Assembly: GCA_033675545.1 (NCBI GenBank)
Contig: JAWDGP010001468.1
Location: 361,001 to 425,000 of the forward strand
Source of the DNA: Elysia crispata
Taxonomy: Eukaryota; Mollusca; Gastropoda; Plakobranchidae
Length of the DNA: 64,000 bases
Direction: 5' to 3'
In this document: one piece after another, positions 1 to 11,600 of the stretch
Layout: every line of letters begins with the position of its first letter
Position numbering within the stretch: the first letter of the stretch is position 1
Position numbers and translations under genes: made by a program
Notes under the pieces: generated by a model
What the model saw: the letters and a program-made list of their open reading frames with translations, nothing else
The model's database searches: none
Told to the model about the DNA's origin: nothing

Positions 1-969
1 GATTTGTTAAAGATGATCGTAAAAAGGACATGAGACACAATGCAGACACTAGTAAAAATCCTGTTTTGAAAAAATGGTAATAAAAAAGAAAAAGTTAATT
101 AATGGTTGATAATGAATTAACCATATTTTTTTCTAAAACATGAAATATTTTTATTTCAACAGAGACAAAGTATCTTTACTATTATAACAAATACTTCTCC
201 ATTTTTTAATTTTTTTAAGGGTTCATCTATCATGTTTTAACTTAAAATAATGTAACAGCCATAGATGTACTGAAACTTAAAGATGCTGTATCCATGAGAG
301 ATTAATCCATTATATATATACATCAAACTGTTAAGGAAACATATTTCTAGGTATTTCATAAATGTCTTATCTACATCTCAAGATTAAAAATTAATAATCC
401 TTTAATGATATGAGTCCATACAGTATGCAATACTAAGTTGTTTAAATGCATGTAAAAGTCAGGAAGCATTTTAAAAGAGATCATTTTTTCCTCCCAGGAT
501 CTATTACTACAAGATTTCATCTTCTTATTCTATCAACATTTAACTTTTAGAATCCATTAATCCAGGTCTCAATTTCCCCAGTTACATTTTGTTTGGCAAA
601 AAGATGATATGGTTTGTTTGAAAATTAAATGTATCTAGAGTTGAGAGATTTATGAATTTATTATATTCCGGTTCATGTCAAGATGTAGAGTTCAATAGCT
701 CTAGGTATGCAATTGTCTGAAAATTTTCGACCAGTTTGTATTTCTCTTAAAATTCTCTTGATGGTATAAACCCTTTCTTTCATTTTTTGTTTTACTTTTT
801 GGACCAAGAATATTGTCAACATTTCAAAAGCAATTAATTCTAGCAATCAATCTGAAATTAATAATTAAATGTGAGGAGAGTAGTATAAGTTTTATATTTA
901 TAATTATAATTATTTGAAAAAAAATGATTTGATGCTTCTTAGAAATCTACAATACCAACTCATATTTAC
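1..969 (-). other. Presumed intron 1 of the ZDHHC21-like gene
   Basis: This AT-rich stretch lies downstream (on the minus strand) of a splice donor at 969-968. I see no second exon, such as one encoding the DHHC cysteine-rich domain, before the window edge. Nothing else recognisable is present. Confidence 0.45.
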
Positions 970-1213
970 CATAATAAACTGGCCATGAGATTGTATTATC
1001 ATTGTAGGCTGGGATCAAGATGATAAAAAGAGTAGAAAAGGTCCCATATATCCAGTATGCCAGGACACATGAAGCAAAAAATCGACCTTCAGAGTCTTGT
1101 ACAAAGTGAATCCGACCAAGAAGAGGAATGTTAATACTGTTCTGATTATAGTCTACAATATCAGGAGAAACTGGTGAATTCACCACTTCCATCACATTTT
1201 GTACGTTGATCAT
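970..1213 (-). CDS. ZDHHC21: First coding exon of a probable palmitoyltransferase ZDHHC21-like (partial)
   Basis: The exon starts at ATG 1,213 and gives 81 codons plus 1 nt before a GT donor (969-968). After a non-conserved N-terminus of about 32 residues comes GRIHFVQDSEGRF, followed by a hydrophobic segment (ASCVLAYWIYGTF...LFIILIP). This resembles the start of human ZDHHC21 (GLRIHFVVDPHGW, then its first membrane helix) in order and spacing. ZDHHC enzymes are multi-pass membrane S-acyltransferases that palmitoylate cytosolic cysteines of membrane proteins. The catalytic DHHC domain would lie in later exons outside the window, so assignment rests on about 50 residues compared from memory. 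Another ZDHHC paralogue (for example ZDHHC24) is possible. The longer N-terminus is unlike the human protein, and an internal start is conceivable. Confidence 0.55.
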
Positions 1214-1798
1214 TTTTCAATACTTGTTTTCAATGCTGTTTTTGATTTGATACAATTAACAAAATAAATATAGGAACAGTTAGGTTTTGTGAATAGTCCA
1301 TAAATGTTAGACCTCTTGGCACTCAATCAAATGGAAGCTGCAAAAAATAGAAAGAATGTTAAATACTCTAGGTTTTCATTGTTGAAGATAAATTGAAAGC
1401 AGCAAATGAAAATGAAATCTAATTAACCAGATTATTATAATTCAACCACTGAAAAAGTGAAACTCACTTAGCGAAATATTTTTTAACCAGTTAAATTTGT
1501 GAATTTTTGCTCAAAACCATAATTATATCTTATCTACAGTACATGTAAATTTTTACTACTAAACCTATCTTTAGACAAAATGAACCCGCTATAAAGTTAG
1601 CTGCTACCATTGCCACATTTATTATAAATCAGAATAACTATGTTTCATTGTTTTTATCCCCAGGCTTTCTGTTTAAAGCCAATTCTCATTAAATTGTTGA
1701 CTATGCTACAGTTGACTTCCCCAATGTATTATTGACCTCAAGTCTTCTTACAATTTATAACTAAGTGGTTAAAAAAAGCAAAGGTATTTCATCTACCT

Positions 1799-2304
1799 AG
1801 CCTTTTTGCATCTTTACTTCTAAGCTTTCAAAAATTCAAAAATAAAATACTACTACAGCAACTTTGCATGGGTTTTATTTATATGATCATACAGTGCCCT
1901 GAAATTTTTAGATGATTTTTTACAAAAAAGCAAAAATATTTCATTGGTAAATTTGCAGATCTCTGCCCAACTCACGTTAGGCTTCACAACTGAATGTTTC
2001 TCGACGAATTCAAAATTTGTAGTTTAATGGGATTTTAGAGCACCTAAAAGATGCTTATATCTTGAAAAGTATTTACTTGTGATGAATAGAAACTTCATAT
2101 TCGCGTTCAGCATATCAAATTCATTACGAATACAATTTTCAAGCTTAAAGTGAGTTGGGCCAATAACTGCAATAATACAATTTCATTTAGGCCTTACTCT
2201 TTCATCTTTATTTCTAAGCTTTCAAAAATTCAAAAATACTACAGTAACTTTGCCTGGCTTTTATTCATATAAATTATAATCATGCAATGCCCTCAAAATT
2301 TTAG
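1799..2304. repeat. Direct repeat pair (about 105-115 bp) flanking a small dispersed element
   Basis: Two similar copies, 1,799-1,911 and 2,189-2,304, share a backbone reading TCTAAGCTTTCAAAAATTCA, then ACTACAG, AACTTTGC, TTTTAT and finally AATGCCCT/AGTGCCCT. Between them lies a roughly 200-bp segment with inverted ends (next entry). The arrangement fits a segmental tandem duplication or an element with repeats at its ends. I cannot tell which from one locus. Confidence 0.6.
1965..2177 (-). repeat. Small dispersed element, copy A (MITE-like)
   Basis: The segment starts with GCCCAACTCAC (1,965-1,975) and ends with its reverse complement (2,150-2,160). Its reverse complement is clearly similar to 38,588-38,796, sharing TTATTGCAGTTATTGG, CCCAACTCA, TTTGATATGCTGAAC, TTTTCAAGATAT and GTGAAGCCTAAC. 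Two homologous copies in opposite orientation 36 kb apart make this an interspersed repeat. Homology passes the inverted repeat on one side by about 15 bp, so the true ends are uncertain. Without coding capacity, a non-autonomous DNA element is the likeliest class. Confidence 0.6.
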
Positions 2305-2453
2305 TGTACATGTCTTTTTAAACACTAAAGCTGTGCAGTACAACTACAAGATAGTGTCTTTAAAATTCTAAGAAAGAGAAAGGCCATGTAAATAATTCTG
2401 TCTACACCAGGTAGGCTAATCCAACAAAATTTCAAACTAAGCAGTGAGAACTA

Positions 2454-2478
2454 GACTCTAGATCTAGATCTAGATCTA
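2454..2478. repeat. (GATCTA)n short tandem array
   Basis: About four units of a GATCTA hexamer, a self-complementary motif containing alternating AGATCT and TCTAGA. The same motif recurs at 5.94, 12.66, 12.79, 23.88, 39.8-40.08 and 52.3-52.4 kb. Confidence 0.8.
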
Positions 2479-3258
2479 AGAAAGTATACAAAAATTATTT
2501 TATAATCAATACCCTCATTGACAGGTACTTTTTTTTTTTTTCAGTTAGTGGCGAGCTATTAGAACATACTAAAAGACAAGAACTAGATATATATATATTT
2601 GAGTAGCAAAGTAAACATGAAGCTTCTACAGAGTTCTGTGGAAATGAAGTATTGTATAAATGATCTTCGTTCCGTTTTCTTTTTACCTGTTCTTTCAGCT
2701 CATACTGGGCTTAGAAATGGTGTTTCTCTGAAAAATTTTTACATACAGATTTTGAATACAGAGAATCTTTGTAAACTATTCCGAACACGAAAAATAAATT
2801 AGAATAAATCCATAGACTTAGTACTCGACAATCCGTAGCAACCCTTTGCATACTGCAACTTCCTTAGTTCGTTTTCAAAACGCCTCTATCATAATTTCCA
2901 GTTTGTGTTTTTAAAATTATAATCATACTTTTTAGCTTGCTTTATTTATTACTCTTCCCCTTGGTAAGAAAAAAAAAGTTGAGTTGTTGCAACAAAGTAC
3001 GTGTATTGTACTCCAATGTTGTTACGGACTAGCTATTCTGTAAGTTACCGAGTACACAAATAAAAAGACACTTAAAACAAAGATTTCAATGCATACACAA
3101 TTGGCTACGCACAGCTTAATTATCTTATCAAATATATGCACTCTGCGAGAAAAAACGTACTTCCTTCGATAAGAAAAAAACCTGGTGGTGGATTAGTGGC
3201 CAGAAACGACACAGGATGTTTATAAAAACATAGAGGAAAAAAGTAGAAATGAGGGAGG

Positions 3259-3262
<4 letters not shown>

Positions 3263-3335
<73 letters not shown>

Positions 3336-3363
3336 AGGGAGGGAGAGAGGGAGGGGGGAAGGA

Positions 3364-3407
<44 letters not shown>

Positions 3408-3433
3408 GGAGAGAGGGAGGGGGGGGGGGGGAA
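3263..3433 (+). repeat. (GA)n microsatellite with GGGA-rich tail
   Basis: A long GA dinucleotide run, interrupted by GGGA blocks and ending in a G homopolymer. Apparent reading frames on both strands here (Arg-Glu or Ser-Leu repeats) come from the repeat and are not genes. Confidence 0.95.
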
Positions 3434-4329
3434 GGAACGAGTAGGAAATTAATAGATAAATAAAACTCATTAAGTCATCTTTGATCCTCATATCCTCGCT
3501 TCATTTCCTTCTTTACGCCATCTGCAATGGCAAGCTTCCTTTTCATATTTGCCTCAACTTATCGTCTCTTACACATAGTTTTATTAATTCGCCAATACCT
3601 ATTTTCAACCATAGATAAAGGGGTATAGACTTTGAGCTGGGCCATCCGAGCTTCTGGTGGCCTAATGCACACCAGTCATTGAATTAGAACAAGCATCGCG
3701 AGGCAGAAAGAGAATAAAATTATGCACCATCGATACAAATAAAGCGGCTGTACAAGCTAGGCGGCAAGTGGTAAGCTTGGAAATATAAGCTATCTTTTAG
3801 TGCGCGAATTATCAATCATTTCATAGTTAAATGTAAAGCGCCTGTCGCAGTGCTTGTCTTTTCCATCGTACCGCAGCTTTTTCAATGTGTGCTCCTTTAG
3901 TCGAGTGTCACACTGACTTCCACATTTTTTGATCCCTTCATTGCTTCTGTCACCTTACCTGTATTGAACCTTTTGTCAATCCGTCTTTCACACTTTCTCT
4001 TTATCATCTTACGCTGCGTTTTCAACCTTATTGCCATAAGCTATAAGATCTTTTCTCTCCTCATTAAATGGTTAAATAAAAAAAAGTTAATCAATGATTT
4101 AGAAACGGGTGATGGTTTTGAATGGGCTTCGCTCACGACTGCTTCTATGGATTTCTTTTTTGTCCTTCAATTTAAAAATTCCTGTTAAAATATCAAAACA
4201 AAATTCCTATGCCTACAGTTTCTTCTGCGTCTATTGTAATTTGGTCCAAGCCTCGCATCAATATGTCATAGTATTGTATCTCAGCCATGTTTCGCAGATT
4301 GAGTACCGTAAGCATGTCATAACGTAACA

Positions 4330-4640
4330 AACACGTGGTTTTCGTAGTGCCGTGTGCAAATCGGCCTGCGTTGTTTACATAGGAAGCCGCAAGCGAGCGT
4401 TAGGCCTGGTCATTCTGGTCAGCTGTTTAGACCAGTGAAATCTGCTGCTGCTGGTAAAACTGTCTCGGATCATGTGATTGTTATGTAATGTAACTGTGTG
4501 AGCATGCAGTAGAGCAGTGGAAACACACTCTCCATAGCGCGCTTGCACCTGGTCCAGGCTGCTACTCAATACTGGTAGCACTAGAGCATCGCTGGCAGTC
4601 ATCATGTAACCCTTACATAACAGTTACGTTCTCGGTAAGA
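4330..4640 (+). promoter_or_regulatory. CpG-richer segment, candidate SLC17A9 promoter or 5' UTR exon
   Basis: This stretch has noticeably more CpG and GC than its AT-rich surroundings and sits about 1 kb upstream of the SLC17A9 start codon. It ends with a donor-like CG|GTAAGAGG near 4,633, which could close a non-coding first exon. This is composition and one splice-like site only; no core promoter motif is certain. Confidence 0.25.
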
Positions 4641-5685
4641 GGACTTGCAAATTTGCGAAAAGCGATTATTCTACGTACCGCTGGGTGGGAGGAGTTTATG
4701 CAAATGATGTCGGTCAGTCTAAAAATATTACGTCGTAGTCTAGCTTAGGGCCCGTAAGCCTTTCCTGCGAAACCTCAGAATTATATCACTGATTGGCCTT
4801 TCTTTATTTTTTTTTTTTATATCGATAACGTTTGTTAAATGTGATTAAACTATAACTACTAGAATCTAATTATCAGAATACTGTCAAGAATATGCTTTGA
4901 AAAGAATGATAAGTTTAATATTGTTACAGCAGTATTTAAATATTCAAATTATGACTTAACGCACGACCCATTTAAATGAGTGTTATGTATTTGAACTAAA
5001 GAGTTGATTATGAAATGTAAATTTGGTTTTCGGTGTTCCGCATGCATTTAATACTGTAAACCGGCTAAATCTCTTAATTATGTAATTCTCCAAACTATTC
5101 AAAGACCAGTTAAAATGTTCAATACAAGACTATTAGGTACAAACAAAAAATAGCCACAGTGCCTTGCGAGAATAAGAATACTTGTAGTTAGCTGTAAAAC
5201 CCAGATAAGATTCTTTCAGACATTTATTATCGTGTAGGTTTGACTAAATACGCTGCTATGAATTTCAGCAAACACCTATAATTTGATTGAAATTTCAAAA
5301 TAGTTTTGCTTACTATTCTTTTTGTTTATTTATTGAGCGCATTGTCTAATACGTTATTCCTATGTCTGATATAATTATTCTCCACTAACATTGATTTAAC
5401 ATGTAAGGATACCCTGTTAGCTATCATGTTATCTGTTCTTTAATTTATGTATTTCAGTACATTATCTTTATACTTAAAATTCTAGAGTCTTTCGGTGCAT
5501 TTAGCATTTGTTTTATGGTCATGGAAGCAGGGTCCATAACAAAATTAAATAAAAACAGCAATAGACCTAAGGCGGTTGAAAATTTTGAGGCTAGATAAAA
5601 TAAAACATAAACCGTATGAAACACAGAGTATCTTTAAAAAAATCACCGGCGGAAATTGGTGTACATTATTTTGTTTGCTAACAAC

Positions 5686-8600
5686 ATGGCGGTCGTATCA
5701 ACAGATTTACTAGAAGACGGGCAATTGAAAGAGTGTATCATTATCAAAGAGAATGCCAAAAGTCCAGTCGATAACAGAATATGGTCAAAGTAAATATTTC
5801 TAAATCCTAAATACGTCCATCATAATGTCTGTCAGTCATCCTCACACTCCTCTAAATCATAGACTATGCATTTGATAGAAGCGAGCCTTCCATTTGATCT
5901 GCACACTGCAGTCACAAATATTGATGGATCTGAATTTAGATCTAAAAAATGTACAAACACGAGACTGACCATTGCTGCTTTCACTTTGCACATGTCATGG
6001 AGGCACTGTTAATGCAAATTGTCGCTGAAGACTTGATTCTTGGAAGCTGGCTCACATGTTACATTAAATGTTTTTGTGTTTTATTTTGTTTTTTTTTTCA
6101 CTATTTTGAGACAATCTTATTTCTGCATAGATCTATATCCAATTAAAGAGTAGGACTTCCTATTAGGTACGTTGAATTAGGATATTAAGGTATGATATAG
6201 GATATGATGCCATAATGCTTTTATTGGTAATTCATTGATAGATTACTTGGAAAATGATTTGCACTTACTTCAGCCATATGGCCCAATCAAACGAAGCCCT
6301 CTTTGGTATGATAGAGGTACCATACCCATTGTGAAGCCCTTCCAATTAAAGCATCCATGAGTTAAATAGGAGCTCATCATATGATTAAGGGAAATTGAGA
6401 AACACAAGTTACAATTCTGATCAGAAAGAAAAGTTACTGCGAATTACATTACTCAGAGACCCACAAATGAATGGATTTCACTATAGATGTTTCTTCGCTT
6501 TTAATTTTACAATATAAACTAATGTCTTTTGAACCTTACAATTTGTATAAAGAATGAGCTATTTGAAATTCATTTTTATCACATCGAACCATGATTCATA
6601 TTAAATATTTTAAAGTTTACGTAACGTCGTAAGCTAGGGCCTATACTAGTAAAAATCCAATTTAGCTAATGCTCTAGACATAGAGTAAAATTTTTCTTCA
6701 GCTAGATAGAACAAGGAGTTCATAGCGTCACCAACTCCTGATTTACTTCATTTCAATACTGTCTCCAACTGGCAAGTACAATTTCCCTTTTCAAAGATAT
6801 CAAACTTATTCTAAAATCTTTTGAGTCCAAGAATTAAAATTATGTGTCATGATTCATTTTAAAATCACTTTGACCATATTAAAAGGTTTAAATTTGCAGT
6901 TTTATTAGTTTTACAATGTTCTACCATATGCATTTTAAAACCTTTGCCCAAAAAAATACCCAATTTCAGGATTCAGATTATGGGAAGAAGAAAATTTTAT
7001 TTAATTTTAGACTTACTATATATCTTTATAAAACTTTCCTGTAAGCCCAGTGCATATAGGCAAACCTATGAAAACCATTTACTTTGTTGAAGGTGAGCAC
7101 ACCCTTCAGCATTGTAATCAAATCAGTACAAGATCGTCCCATTCATTTTATGCTGATGATGTTCTGTTTGTGCAAGAGGACAGCCAAGTACATGATTGTA
7201 ATACAATACTACACACAAATATAAAATTTTTTTTAGTCTGTTATGAATATGCACGAAATGCATCTATGAAAGAACTTACAGTTTATTGAAATGATGAAGA
7301 AAAATTTAATGGAAGTCAGAAATTGAGACAACTTAGGACATTCTTCGCAAGTGAAGGCTGGACAGATATTTAGAAGAATTTTGACTTTCTGAAGATCAAT
7401 TTCATGTCTGTGGACAGATTTTTAATTTTGCTAATTATGAAAAAGCAAATAAAAAAAAATAAATGAAGAGGAATTTTACTATTCTCAAGAAAGCTGTTTT
7501 TTGGCAAATTAAAATTCTGGCATTGGACTTTATTAGGACTGGCTGTTAGTCAAAAGCAGTTTTGATTACCTCATAAATTATTAAGGATATAATAATGAAT
7601 AAAACTTTGTCCTGCAGTTTTATTTGTAACTAAAGATCTGTAATTTAAATGTCCGAATTTAGCATGAGTGATAGCAAAAACCACATGCAGTATTTGCCTT
7701 GAGTTGTACTATAGTTATGATTGCTTTTTCAAAGAACATTATCAATATCACCCCTGTGTCTGTTTCTGAAGGACTAGTTTCCCAATGAGACTATGAGTGG
7801 CATAAAGCTAGACTTTATATAAATTTATTCTTAAAACATTTGAACTTTTCCAGTGAAAATTCATAAATTAAGTCCATTTTTATTATGAAAAAAACACTTA
7901 ATTTATAAAAATAAATGAGCGACATTTTAGCAGAAAAGTCTAAAACTATTTTAGATTTGGTTTTATCAAGTCTTGAACAGTGAGAACTTGAGCTATCTCC
8001 TCCAGATAATTATAGAGCCTGGACATTTAAAAAATATATAATATGTGAGCTTAACTAACTTGCATGTTAAAAATTTTAATGATATGTAATTATTTTTTTT
8101 ACCTGTTACTAAAGCACAGCTCCTAAGGCATTAATTAAGCAAAAATCAACCAGATCCAGATCAGTTTGCCACACCATTTCAAGGTTCAAGGTAGTAAAAA
8201 TATCATTAAACAATTTCCTGATGGTAATTTTTCTATGGTTCATCTGTGTCCTTTTATAACAATAAAGTTTAGCCTCCAGCAAGGTTTGATTCCTGTCATT
8301 TGATTTCTATGACTTTCTATCAGAAGTACAGGATAGGGTTGTTGTTCTCTGACTTCTGACTTTTGATTCTGATTTCAATGTGGATCACACAGCTAAATTT
8401 ACCAAATGTTTTGATTTGATATTTCAGGAGTGAGAAAAAGCAATGGGTAATTGGACTGTTTTCTGGTACCACATTCCTCTATGCTGCAAGAACTATAATG
8501 CCATTATGTGTTGTTGCTGTGTCAGAGGAGCTTCACTGGGACAAAACTGAATCTGTAAGTTTATCAATAAACTATCTGTCCAGTCATATTCCTCTTTCAA

Positions 8601-11600
8601 AAGATTGATCCAATTTATAATTTAAAGTCACTACCAAACTTTACTAATACAATGGTAATACCACATAAGGTTACTCTAAATTGCCTCAAATAAAAAACTC
8701 CATTTATTTTATTTATTTATTTTTTTGTTTGTTTTTAAAATGGTGTTAATTATAATGAATATTGAAGTGATATTATTTTTTTTTCTTTTGCACCTTAAGC
8801 CTTTTTTGTACTGATATATGTTCTCTGCATTTAACCAATATGCAATTTTCCCCCTCTTCTGCCCAACCCCCCCGCCCCAAAAAAAAATTAAAAAAAAAAC
8901 TAAGGTTGCTGAGGCTATATGTTCAATAAAATCTTAATAATAAACTCCATGAAATTGTAGTTGTTTTGAATGTCATAAAATCAGTTTCAGAAACCACGTA
9001 TTTATGACACTATCTCCCCAAAAAATTGCTGGTAGTAAGGGCCTATGCTCCTCATATCTACATAAAGCTATCACCCTTTTTTTTTTTTAGATGATCCCGT
9101 TATGTATCATTTTGTGACAATTTATTTCAAAATTTTCAGTTAACACAGTCACAGTGGCCTTCTTTATTTGATGTGTTACTTAACATCAAATTTATTTGAT
9201 CCACAGGGCATGGTCCTGTCAGCATTTTTCTGGGGTTACTGCATGACTCAATTTCTAGGAGGTGTTCTTAGTGATCGTGTTGGGGGTGATGTTGTGCTTC
9301 CAATTGCAGCCTGCATGTGGTCATTGATCACGTTTTGGACTCCATGGTTTGCCTACCTATCTACTGACAAAAAATATGCACTCTATATTGTTGTGCTTTC
9401 CAGGGTGCTTTTGGGTGCATTTCAAGGTATCAGCTGAAGCTTCAAACATTGCAGTTGTGTAGAAAGATCTGTTTTTGAAAGAAAAACTATTAGGAATCAT
9501 TTAGTGAAATGTTAAATAAGAAAAATACAAATAGTATTTAACTTGTCCTTTTATATATAAAGGCAGCTAAAGTGCTCATAAATATGCAAGTAAAAGAACT
9601 TGCATTTAGGACAGTGATGGGGAATTAAAATAAAGAATTGTCAAAAATGAGCAGCACCAAATGTCAAGATAGGAATTCAAGACATGAATTAACTGCCTTT
9701 TTTATGGCACCAGCTCTTATATCTTACAATAATTTGATTTGGTATGATGTTTCTGATATTTACACTGTAATTTGGCAAGACCTTTGAAAATATTATAATT
9801 GTTATGGACTTATGAGATTTTGCAGGGTATGTTTTATGTGCTAAAGCTATTTCATCCATATGACAGGATTCCATTATCCAGGCATGACAAGCATCATCTC
9901 AAGAAAAGTACTAGAAAATGAACGCAGTTTTACCTACAGTGTTGTAGCAGCTGGTTCATATGTTGGGTAAGCTTATGTTTTTAACTGTAAAGAAATACTG
10001 ATTCTCTTAATATACCAGTGAAACTTTTAGAAGCACTTGAAGACTATGGAACTTCATAATATGAATTTTTAAAGAAAAGAATGTTTTTGTTTTTAAATTT
10101 CAGAACACTTAATACATAATTTCCATTTTTTTTTTGTCAGATTGAGTTTGAGAGGCTTTTTAAAATCTATTATTCTTTATAATTTTTTTATTTTCTCCCC
10201 TTTCCTTTCAAAACATAAAGGTAGAGTGTCTAAGAAGATCTTTAAAAAGGAATTTGAGGAAAAAAATTTAAAGCCTTTATTTTAGTCCTTATTGATAAAA
10301 GCATAAGTCATGCTCTCTCCTTGAGTGGCAGTGCGATGGGTGCTAAAGCATCTATGTCAATGATTCTAATCCTGCATTTGCAAGCATTTTTTGGGGACTG
10401 TCATCTAGAAGCCTAATACTTATCACTGCTGAATACTACCTAAAACTCTAGCTCTTTAAAATTCTTACTTGCACTGTCTCTAGTCTGATATCTCTGCAGT
10501 GCGCAGATAAGCAGCTAAAGGAGATCATATTTTTCTATGGCAACTACAGCGCAGGCCTGAATAATTGATCTTCAATGTCTGATAAATAAAAAAAGAACAG
10601 TTATCTTAACACAATCCCTACCAGGGTTTTTTTTACCGTGTGCCCAAGCCATATTTTGTGATCCACGTAAATCCTAGACCTGATTTTTTGAATTGAAGTT
10701 TATGACCCCCTATATTTCTAGAACCTACAAGTATTATATATCAAAATGCAGGGAATTGAATATAGATTTGAAATATCAGTGTTAGATAGCAATTAAAAAT
10801 TTTTGTAAGGAGGTAGATGTATAAAAAGATGATATAACCGAAAAGTAAAAATAAAATATCCAACTTACTGGTCTCATTGATCTGGAAATTTTAATCCAGT
10901 CCAATCAAACAGCACACCACCTTGTGTATAATCCAATTATGAAGTCATGTGTCAAATTTGAATAGTGTAATCCAAGAAATAAAAATTTTACAACATTTTA
11001 CTAACAACACCTATATAAAAAAATAACAGCAATCCTATAGGAGTCAGCTAAGAATTTGTAAGTACTGCTCGTGGGGACCTAGAACTTAATTCTAGTGTGC
11101 CAGGTCTTGAAGCACACATTCCTACAAAGATGGGGCTTTCCTGGGCAGGTTGCACACACACATTGGTTTTGCGCTTGCGATTTCCCGGCTTGCTGCAGAC
11201 CTTACATTTGCGGTCGGCTCTGACCATCTCAGCGAAGTGGCTTTCTGGAGCAAGACGAGCGACAACTTGCACAGGGGCATTTTGAGGGGTGTTGAGGGCA
11301 GGCATGATTGGTGCAGGCTCTGGGGCAGCATTCAAAGCTGCAGCAGCTTCAGTTAGTTGACTGATGAGGGCATCTTTGAACTTTACCAGGCTGTGGCGCG
11401 TCGGCGGTTCTGTGCGGGTTAGCAGGAACAGAATCCTTGCGTTGATGTGGCAAAGCTCAAGGAGCCAGTGGAATATTTTCTTCCACCACTTTACGCTCTT
11501 GCGTTTGTGCATGCCATAGTAGCCCACATTCTGATCTGCACGATCGCAGCCGTTCATGTTGTTGTATGCTGTAATCATGGTCGGCTTCCGCACCGTTAGG

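Larger units (their letters stand above)
1214..5685. other. Intergenic interval between the ZDHHC21-like gene and SLC17A9 (divergent)
   Basis: The two genes are transcribed away from each other, so both promoters should lie here. The interval holds a repeat block (1.8-2.3 kb), a GATCTA array (about 2.46 kb), a long GA microsatellite (3.26-3.43 kb) and a CpG-richer stretch (about 4.33-4.64 kb). No convincing coding exon is seen. Confidence 0.6.

Noticed and set aside
3120-3491. Overlapping open frames rich in Ser-Leu or Arg-Glu on both strands
   Set aside because: They are translations of the GA microsatellite.
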